19,453 bases of DNA, from NCBI GenBank assembly GCA_009703975.1, contig WLFB01000002.1, forward strand, positions 1 to 19,453, given 5' to 3'. The position numbers were made by a program, and so were the translations under genes. This document shows positions 14,217-19,453 of this stretch, piece after piece (the first letter of the stretch is position 1; every line of letters starts with the position of its first letter). Below the pieces are notes generated by a model, which was not told the origin of the DNA, did no database searches, and saw only the letters and a program-made list of their open reading frames with translations. Source of the stretch: Actinomycetota bacterium. GTDB lineage: Bacteria > Actinomycetota > Acidimicrobiia > Acidimicrobiales > Ilumatobacteraceae.

Positions 14217-15671
14217 ATGTCATCGTCAAGTTTTGCTGAACGAAAAGATTACCGCGTTGCCGACTTATCAATGGCGCCGTTTGGACGCAAAGAAATTCAT
14301 CTCGCTGAGCACGAAATGCCTGGCTTGCGCGCATTGCGCAAAGAATTTGGTGTTTCAAAGCCGCTCAAGGGCGCGCGCATTTCTGGCTCGTTGCACATGA
14401 CGATTCAAACTGCTGTTTTGATCGAAACGCTTGTTCATCTCGGCGCAGAAGTGCGTTGGGCAAGTTGCAATATTTTTTCTACACAAGATCATGCGGCTGC
14501 GGCAGTCGTAGTTGGCCCAAATGGAACCGCGGAAAACCCACAAGGCGTGCCGGTGTACGCATGGAAGGGCGAGACCCTTGAAGAATATTGGTGGGCGACT
14601 GATCAGATGATGACATGGCCTGACGGTGATGGCCCGAACATGATTCTTGATGATGGTGGGGATGCAACGATGTTGCTGCACAAGGGTGTTGAATACGAAA
14701 AGGCGGGAGCGGTTCCTGATCCAACGACGGCGTCTAATCCTGAACTTGCAATCGTTCTTGGTTTGTTACAACGTGGTTTAAAAACCAGCCCATCGCGTTG
14801 GACGAAGATGTCGAAACTGATCAAAGGTGTTACCGAAGAGACAACGACCGGTGTTAAGCGTCTTTACAAAATGGCGCAAGATAACGAACTTTTGTTTCCG
14901 GCGATCAATGTCAATGACAGCGTCACGAAAAGTAAGTTTGACAATCTTTATGGTTGCCGACACTCATTGATTGACGCACTTAATCGCGCGACCGACGTAA
15001 TGATCGCCGGCAAGATGGCTGTTGTTTGTGGATACGGCGACGTCGGTAAAGGCTGTGCGCAAAGCCTTCGTGGTCAAGGTGCACGAGTTGTAGTTACTGA
15101 GATTGATCCGATTAATGCGTTGCAGGCGGCGATGGAGGGCTACATAGTTAACACTCTTGAAAATGTTGTTGGTGTTGCCGATATTTTTGTGACAGCTACT
15201 GGCAACGAAGCAATCGTTACCGCAGAGCACATGGCAAAAATGAAGCACAATGCGATCGTTTGCAATATCGGTCACTTTGATAACGAAATTGATATGGCGG
15301 GTTTGTCACGCAGTGGCGCAACTCGCGACGAGCTAAAAACTGGAACAGATCTTTGGACATTCGCCGATGGTCACGCCGTTATAGTTCTTGCCGAAGGACG
15401 ACTTGTAAACCTTGGCTGCGCAACTGGTCACCCGAGTTTTGTGATGAGTTGTTCGTTTACCAATCAAGTTATTGCACAGATTGAGTTGTTTAACAACACT
15501 AAGAATTACCCGCTGGGTGTTTATGTGTTGCCAAAACATCTTGACGAGAAAGTTGCCGCGTTGCACTTAGATGCACTGGGTGCAATCTTGACAAAACTTT
15601 CAGACGAGCAGTCTGAATATCTTGGCATTGAGCCAAGTGGTCCGTTTAAAGCAGAGCGTTACCGCTATTAA
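14217..15671 (+). CDS. ahcY: S-adenosylhomocysteine hydrolase (adenosylhomocysteinase)
   Basis: This enzyme splits S-adenosylhomocysteine to adenosine and homocysteine, keeping the methyl cycle running; it needs bound NAD. The 484-residue length is the long bacterial/plant form, carrying an insert around residues 140-180 compared with the roughly 430-residue animal form. Visible motifs are: GSLHMT (57-62), [14 protein letters not shown] (83-96), the active site region with K238 and D242 in VTKSKFDN (236-243), the NAD-binding GYGDVGKG (272-279), CNIGHFDNE (349-357), and the C-terminal FKAERYRY (477-484) with its conserved terminal Lys/Tyr. The start is fixed by the GGAG site. No frameshift or missing residue is seen. 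Its stop overlaps by three bases the stop of the convergent YczE-type gene. Confidence 0.97.
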   Translation: MSSSSFAERKDYRVADLSMAPFGRKEIHLAEHEMPGLRALRKEFGVSKPLKGARISGSLHMTIQTAVLIETLVHLGAEVRWASCNIFSTQDHAAAAVVVGPNGTAENPQGVPVYAWKGETLEEYWWATDQMMTWPDGDGPNMILDDGGDATMLLHKGVEYEKAGAVPDPTTASNPELAIVLGLLQRGLKTSPSRWTKMSKLIKGVTEETTTGVKRLYKMAQDNELLFPAINVNDSVTKSKFDNLYGCRHSLIDALNRATDVMIAGKMAVVCGYGDVGKGCAQSLRGQGARVVVTEIDPINALQAAMEGYIVNTLENVVGVADIFVTATGNEAIVTAEHMAKMKHNAIVCNIGHFDNEIDMAGLSRSGATRDELKTGTDLWTFADGHAVIVLAEGRLVNLGCATGHPSFVMSCSFTNQVIAQIELFNNTKNYPLGVYVLPKHLDEKVAALHLDALGAILTKLSDEQSEYLGIEPSGPFKAERYRY

Positions 15672-16285
15672 ATAGTATTTTTTCTTACCGCTAAGCGTGG
15701 TAAGAAAAAATGCACTAGTGGCCCTACGCCAAATGCAAATGCGAAAGTTGCAACACCAACTTGACCACCCAATAGCCAGCCGGTAACCAGCACGATAACT
15801 TCGACGGCTGTTCGACCTTTGCGAATTGGAATACCACGCTTTGCCAGCCCAGTCATTAAACCGTCGCGTGGTCCTGGCCCAAGTGCGCTACCGATGTAAA
15901 GGCCTGATCCAATTGCGACAACAACGATTCCAGATAATGCCATCAGAATTCGAATCAAGATATTTGACGGTTCAGGAATTATCCCCAATGCGATATCGGC
16001 GACTAATCCAATTTCAAGTGCATTAAGAATTGTGCCAAGACCGGGTTTTTGCTTTAGTGGAATCCAAAGTAACAGCAACGAAAAACCGGTGAGCACGATG
16101 ATTTTGCCAATTGAGATGCCAGTTTGATTGGCAATGCCTTGATGAAACACATCCCATGGTGGTGCACCAATATTGGCGTTCATCTGCATTGAGATGCCAA
16201 CGCTAAATAGCGACAGGCCGATTACACAACGAACCAGTCGACGCCCAAGCCGATCGCGAAACTCAAGAGACTCTAAACCTTGCAC
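15668..16285 (-). CDS. YczE/YyaS/YitT-type membrane protein
   Basis: This 205-residue protein has about five membrane helices (20-35, 60-77, 88-104, 112-132, 162-190) and the motif GPGPRDGLM (136-144), with a basic loop [10 protein letters not shown] (149-158). This motif is what I remember as the YczE family of unknown function, often annotated as a membrane protein or sulfur/taurine-type permease. The transported substrate is not known. The GTG start at 16285 has no clear ribosome binding site. The last three codons overlap the ahcY stop from the opposite strand, and the C-terminus runs through a long hairpin-forming repeat. Divergent from comF, with 56 bases between the two starts. Confidence 0.72.
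   Translation of the reverse strand: MQGLESLEFRDRLGRRLVRCVIGLSLFSVGISMQMNANIGAPPWDVFHQGIANQTGISIGKIIVLTGFSLLLLWIPLKQKPGLGTILNALEIGLVADIALGIIPEPSNILIRILMALSGIVVVAIGSGLYIGSALGPGPRDGLMTGLAKRGIPIRKGRTAVEVIVLVTGWLLGGQVGVATFAFAFGVGPLVHFFLPRLAVRKNTI
15678..15710. terminator. 12-base inverted repeat in the ahcY/YczE convergent end
   Basis: TTTTTTCTTACC (15678-15689) pairs exactly with GGTAAGAAAAAA (15699-15710), with a 9-base spacer GCTAAGCGT that can add a few pairs. It sits just past the ahcY stop and inside the last codons of the YczE-type gene, on both strands. It lacks a T-run after the second arm, so it is not a classical intrinsic terminator, but could end ahcY transcripts by hairpin or protect their 3' ends. 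Confidence 0.5.
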
Positions 16286-16305
16286 CGTTGCAGGCTAGTC
16301 GCTTT

Positions 16306-16333
16306 TTGGCGCGCGACACCCTGCGGGCATAAT
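16306..16333 (+). promoter_or_regulatory. Sigma-A-type promoter for comF/secA
   Basis: TTGGCG (16306-16311), a 16-base spacer, and CATAAT (16328-16333) resemble a housekeeping promoter. The -10 ends 8 bases before the comF ATG (16342), so transcription would start at about 16340 and the mRNA would be almost leaderless. This fits the absence of a ribosome binding site before that start. SecA would depend on this transcript unless it has an internal promoter. Confidence 0.45.
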
Positions 16334-16341
16334 TTGACTTT

Positions 16342-17088
16342 ATGGCGATGGCTACGACTTCAAGAAACAGCTTCAAAGATTTTGCAGGCAGAGTTTTTGG
16401 TACGACGTGTCCTGGGTGCCTAAAAGTTTCTTCATCAGTTTGCAAAAATTGCGTAGAACAAATCTCGCAAATTGAGAGTTCGGTGAGTTCGCCAAAGTTT
16501 CACGGTGTTTATAAGGACGTTAGCAATGAAGCTTGCTCTAATGTAGGCCCGAAAGTTATAGTCGCATTCGGCTACAGCAAAATTGTTCGCCAGATGATAC
16601 TGAGCATGAAGTATCGCAACATGAGATCGTCGGTTGCTGTGCTTGGCGCAGCACTCGCTGAGCGAATAACTCAAGAGGCAGCTATCTCAGATCAAAAAAT
16701 TGATTTGATTTCTTGGGCACCTACAACTGCCCGCCGAAAGTTAGAGCGCGGTCACGACCACGCTGAAATCCTTGCGCACTTTGTCGCCAAAGAGTTAAAG
16801 GTTCAATGTCGAGGGGTATTACGCCGTCTGACTGATCTACCGCAGACTGGTCGAACCCGACAGCAGCGACTAGTTGGGCCCCGGTTTGTGTCTCGTCCTT
16901 TAAATAACAAATGTGTTGTTGTGATTGACGATGTTGTTACAACAGGCACTACTCTCAAGCGTGCATCTCAAGCGCTTTACGAAGGTGGGGCTGAACTGGT
17001 TATCTGCGCTGCGGTAGCATCTACTGTCTTATGGCAATCCTCGATCGAATCCTGCGAGCCGGCGAAGGCAAGAAGGTTAAGGCCCTAG
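16342..17088 (+). CDS. ComF-family phosphoribosyltransferase-like protein
   Basis: The family shares a phosphoribosyltransferase fold and was first linked to DNA uptake; the true role in Actinobacteria is unclear. The 248-residue product begins with a four-cysteine zinc-finger (C23, C26, C34, C37). Its characteristic motifs are KYRNMR (90-95), the [11 protein letters not shown] stretch (135-145, usually RGFNQAELLA), [11 protein letters not shown] (167-177), and the PRPP-binding loop [13 protein letters not shown] (192-204). The last about 20 residues (229-248) overlap the secA start and look unrelated to other ComF proteins, so they are probably an accident of the overlap. ATG 16342 is chosen because of the promoter position; ATG 16348 is two codons downstream and equally possible. 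It overlaps secA by 58 bases in a different frame. Confidence 0.85.
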   Translation: MAMATTSRNSFKDFAGRVFGTTCPGCLKVSSSVCKNCVEQISQIESSVSSPKFHGVYKDVSNEACSNVGPKVIVAFGYSKIVRQMILSMKYRNMRSSVAVLGAALAERITQEAAISDQKIDLISWAPTTARRKLERGHDHAEILAHFVAKELKVQCRGVLRRLTDLPQTGRTRQQRLVGPRFVSRPLNNKCVVVIDDVVTTGTTLKRASQALYEGGAELVICAAVASTVLWQSSIESCEPAKARRLRP

Positions 17089-19453
17089 CCGATATCTTGC
17101 CTGATATCAATGCCTTGGCGGCACAAATGTCGGCAATGAGCGAAGCAGAATTGCGAGGCAAGACGGGTGAGTTCAAATCTCGGCTTGACCGAGGTGAAAC
17201 GCTTGAAGATTTGCTGATTGAGTCTTTTGCTGTGGTTCGCGAGGCTTCAACTCGCGTTATTGGGCAGCGACATTACGACGTGCAACTTATGGGTGGTGCA
17301 GCATTGCATGCTGGCTGGGTTGCAGAAATGAAAACGGGTGAAGGTAAAACTCTTGTTTCGACTCTGCCGGCATATCTAAATGGACTCTCGGGTAAGGGTG
17401 TTCATCAAATTACAACGAACGATTATCTGGCTCAACGAGATGCCGAATGGATGGGACAAATACACCGTTGGCTTGGTTTGTCAGTTGGTCTTGTCATCTC
17501 TGGAAGACGATCAAGTTCGACCGAGAAGCGAGCAGATTATGCGGCGGATATAACTTTCGGCACAAACAACGAATTTGGTTTTGACTATTTGCGTGACAAT
17601 ATGGCTGGCACTCTCGATGAAAAAGTTCAACGAGGATTTAGTTTTGCAATCGTCGACGAAGTCGATTCGATCCTCATTGATGAAGCCCGTACACCGCTAA
17701 TTATTTCTGGTCGTGTTGCCGACGCGGCGAAGTTGTATTACCGATTTGCATCTATTGTGCGCACGATGGTTCGTGATGTTGATTACGACGTTGAAGAGGA
17801 CAAACGAATTGTTGTGCCAACCGAGACCGGCATCGAAAAGGTTGAGAAGCAACTTGGCATCGACAATCTTTACGACGAAGTGCAGCAAAACTTTGTGCAT
17901 CAGTTACAGGTTGCTCTAAAAGCATCAGTGCTTTATCATCGCGACAAGGATTACATCATTCAAGATGGCGAAGTCAAAATAGTTGATGAGTTCACTGGTC
18001 GAATTCTTGAAGGTCGTCGGTGGAGTGAAGGTATACACCAGGCAGTTGAAGCCAAAGAAGGCGTGCAGATAAAAGAAGAGAATCAAACTTTGGCGACGAT
18101 CACCTTGCAAAATTATTTCAGAATGTATGAAAAACTTTCGGGAATGACGGGAACCGCACAAACTGAAGCTGCCGAGTTGATGAACACTTACAACCTGCAA
18201 GTTGTGCCGATTCCAACGAATCGTGAAATGGTTCGAGTTGACCAAGCAGATTTGATTTTTAAAACTGAAGCCGCGAAATTCGATGCTGTTGTTAGAGACC
18301 TTGAAGAGCGTCACGCCAAAGGTCAACCAGTTCTAGTCGGCACAATCAGTGTTGAAAAGAGTGAGCAGTTGTCAAAAAAGCTGCAACAGCGTGGTATTCC
18401 TCACGAAGTTTTGAACGCCAAACAACACACTCGTGAAGCGATGGTTGTAACTCAAGCTGGTCGACTTGGTGCGATCACTGTGGCGACGAACATGGCAGGT
18501 CGTGGTGTTGATATTTTGCTCGGTGGAAACCCCGATGGACTTGCACGGCAAGATGTTCTTAAAGAGGGGCACAGCCCAGAAACTTTGCTCGACGAGTTCG
18601 CTTTGCCAGTTGCACTCGAAATGATGCCGCCAGATTTTATAACCGCTCGCGATAAAGCTCAGCAGCGATATCACGAGTTGCTTGAAAAATATATCGAGAA
18701 GTGCAAAGTTGAAGGCGATCAGGTTCGCGCACTTGGTGGATTGTATGTACTTGGCACTGAGCGCCATGAAAGTCGTCGAATCGATAATCAATTACGTGGT
18801 CGTTCTGGCCGTCAAGGTGATCTTGGCGAGAGTCGTTTTTATTTGAGTCTTGATGATGAGTTGATGCGGCTATTCGCAACCGGTGCGTTGTCTTGGGTTA
18901 TGGGTCGGGCTTTACCTGATGACGAAGCAATTGAAGCGAAAATGGTAACGAAGGCTATTGAGCGTGCTCAATCAACTGTTGAGCAACGAAACGGCGAAGT
19001 TCGAAAAAATGTTTTGAAGTATGTCGAAGTAATGAATGAACAGCGCAAAGTTATTTATCAACGCCGAGATCAGATTTTGCAGGGGCTTGACCTCAAAGCC
19101 GCTGCGATGGAGTATTTGGCCGAGGCCGTTGATGCACTGATTGAGGCGCATTGCGTCGCCGAAGTCGATGACGAATGGGATGTAAGTGGCCTGGCTCTTG
19201 AACTCGCGACTTTCTGGCCAACGAAAATTGCTGCGGCGAATCTCGCAAGTTGTGACTCGACAGATGAGATGTACGACCTTGTGATGGCAGATGCAAGTGG
19301 TTTCTATGCACTTCGCGAGATTGAAATGGGCGACACAGTGATGCGAGAAGTTGAGCGTCAAGTCATGCTTCGAATCATCGATCAACGTTGGCGAGAGCAT
19401 CTAGAAGAGATGGATTACCTACAAGAGGGCATCAACTTACGTGCGGTTGGCCA
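17031..19453 (+). CDS. secA: Preprotein translocase ATPase SecA, cut by the right window edge
   Basis: SecA is the ATPase that drives unfolded proteins through the SecYEG channel at the cytoplasmic membrane. The window contains 807 codons plus two bases and no stop codon. Motifs in order are: [15 protein letters not shown] (1-15), typical of SecA N-termini; Walker A MKTGEGKT (100-107); DEVD (209-212) as Walker B; GRRWSEG (328-334); AGRGVD (489-494); the helicase arginine-finger region [11 protein letters not shown] (587-597); and [11 protein letters not shown] (787-797) of the helical scaffold. The 495-570 region is longer than in enteric SecA, as usual in Actinobacteria. The start ATG lies inside comF with no visible ribosome binding site, suggesting coupling to comF translation. 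A gene for ribosome hibernation factor HPF, commonly between comF and secA, is absent here. The zinc-binding C-terminus is outside the window. Confidence 0.97.
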   Translation, partial: MAILDRILRAGEGKKVKALADILPDINALAAQMSAMSEAELRGKTGEFKSRLDRGETLEDLLIESFAVVREASTRVIGQRHYDVQLMGGAALHAGWVAEMKTGEGKTLVSTLPAYLNGLSGKGVHQITTNDYLAQRDAEWMGQIHRWLGLSVGLVISGRRSSSTEKRADYAADITFGTNNEFGFDYLRDNMAGTLDEKVQRGFSFAIVDEVDSILIDEARTPLIISGRVADAAKLYYRFASIVRTMVRDVDYDVEEDKRIVVPTETGIEKVEKQLGIDNLYDEVQQNFVHQLQVALKASVLYHRDKDYIIQDGEVKIVDEFTGRILEGRRWSEGIHQAVEAKEGVQIKEENQTLATITLQNYFRMYEKLSGMTGTAQTEAAELMNTYNLQVVPIPTNREMVRVDQADLIFKTEAAKFDAVVRDLEERHAKGQPVLVGTISVEKSEQLSKKLQQRGIPHEVLNAKQHTREAMVVTQAGRLGAITVATNMAGRGVDILLGGNPDGLARQDVLKEGHSPETLLDEFALPVALEMMPPDFITARDKAQQRYHELLEKYIEKCKVEGDQVRALGGLYVLGTERHESRRIDNQLRGRSGRQGDLGESRFYLSLDDELMRLFATGALSWVMGRALPDDEAIEAKMVTKAIERAQSTVEQRNGEVRKNVLKYVEVMNEQRKVIYQRRDQILQGLDLKAAAMEYLAEAVDALIEAHCVAEVDDEWDVSGLALELATFWPTKIAAANLASCDSTDEMYDLVMADASGFYALREIEMGDTVMREVERQVMLRIIDQRWREHLEEMDYLQEGINLRAVG

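Noticed and set aside
17697-19400. Several 60-140-codon open frames on either strand at the right end
   Set aside because: They lie opposite or within secA, which reads through without a stop to the edge and has all SecA motifs.

Overview
The window looks like a chromosomal segment of a high-G+C-phylum (Actinobacteria) relative with unusually modest base composition, by eye in the mid-40s percent G+C. The best guess is a streamlined aquatic Acidimicrobiia-type lineage. The basis is gene content and order: GT2-fused membrane glycosyltransferase, DUF5719, membrane-anchored thioredoxin-like protein, DUF3499, phosphomannomutase (manB), Trm112-like, ahcY, ComF and secA. From memory this follows the order of a conserved actinobacterial block (in mycobacteria the manB - sahH - mtrAB - lpqB - comF - hpf - secA1 region). 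Here manA, tmk, mtrA, mtrB, lpqB and hpf are absent from the stretch, and other membrane-protein genes sit in or near it.

Layout. (1) 44-1544, minus strand: a 60-residue small protein gene followed by a MOP-superfamily (Wzx/MurJ-like) flippase. (2) 1625-6815, plus strand: three overlapping genes, namely a 1084-aa GT2/membrane fusion, a 502-aa extracytoplasmic DUF5719 protein made of four repeats, and a 143-aa anchored thioredoxin-fold protein. (3) 6838-8868, minus strand: the FtsH membrane AAA+ protease, with a proline-rich N-terminal extension. (4) 9031-14138, plus strand: DUF3499 zinc-ribbon-like protein, CPBP intramembrane protease, an 803-aa GT-C-like membrane protein, phosphomannomutase and Trm112-like protein. 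(5) 14217-15671: ahcY, behind a guanine-free A/C-rich leader with a strong ribosome binding site. (6) 15668-16285, minus strand: a YczE-type membrane protein. (7) 16342 to the right edge, plus strand: ComF-type phosphoribosyltransferase overlapping secA by 58 bases; secA is cut by the window end.

How the genes may work together. Regions 1, 2 and part of 4 read as a cell-envelope glycan module: ManB supplies sugar-1-phosphate, the GT2 fusion and the 803-aa GT-C-like protein are candidate lipid-linked or polyprenyl-phosphate-dependent glycosyltransferases, the flippase moves lipid-linked glycans, and DUF5719 is an exported partner of unknown function. FtsH, CPBP and SecA belong to membrane protein quality control and export. 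Trm112-like and AhcY are linked by methyl transfer chemistry.

No tRNA, rRNA, CRISPR array, insertion sequence or prophage gene is visible. Every gap between genes is shorter than about 170 bases. Nothing here is demonstrably a new system. The most interesting parts are the translationally coupled GT2/DUF5719/thioredoxin module, the four-fold repeat of DUF5719, the G-free ahcY leader and the compacted comF/secA junction.
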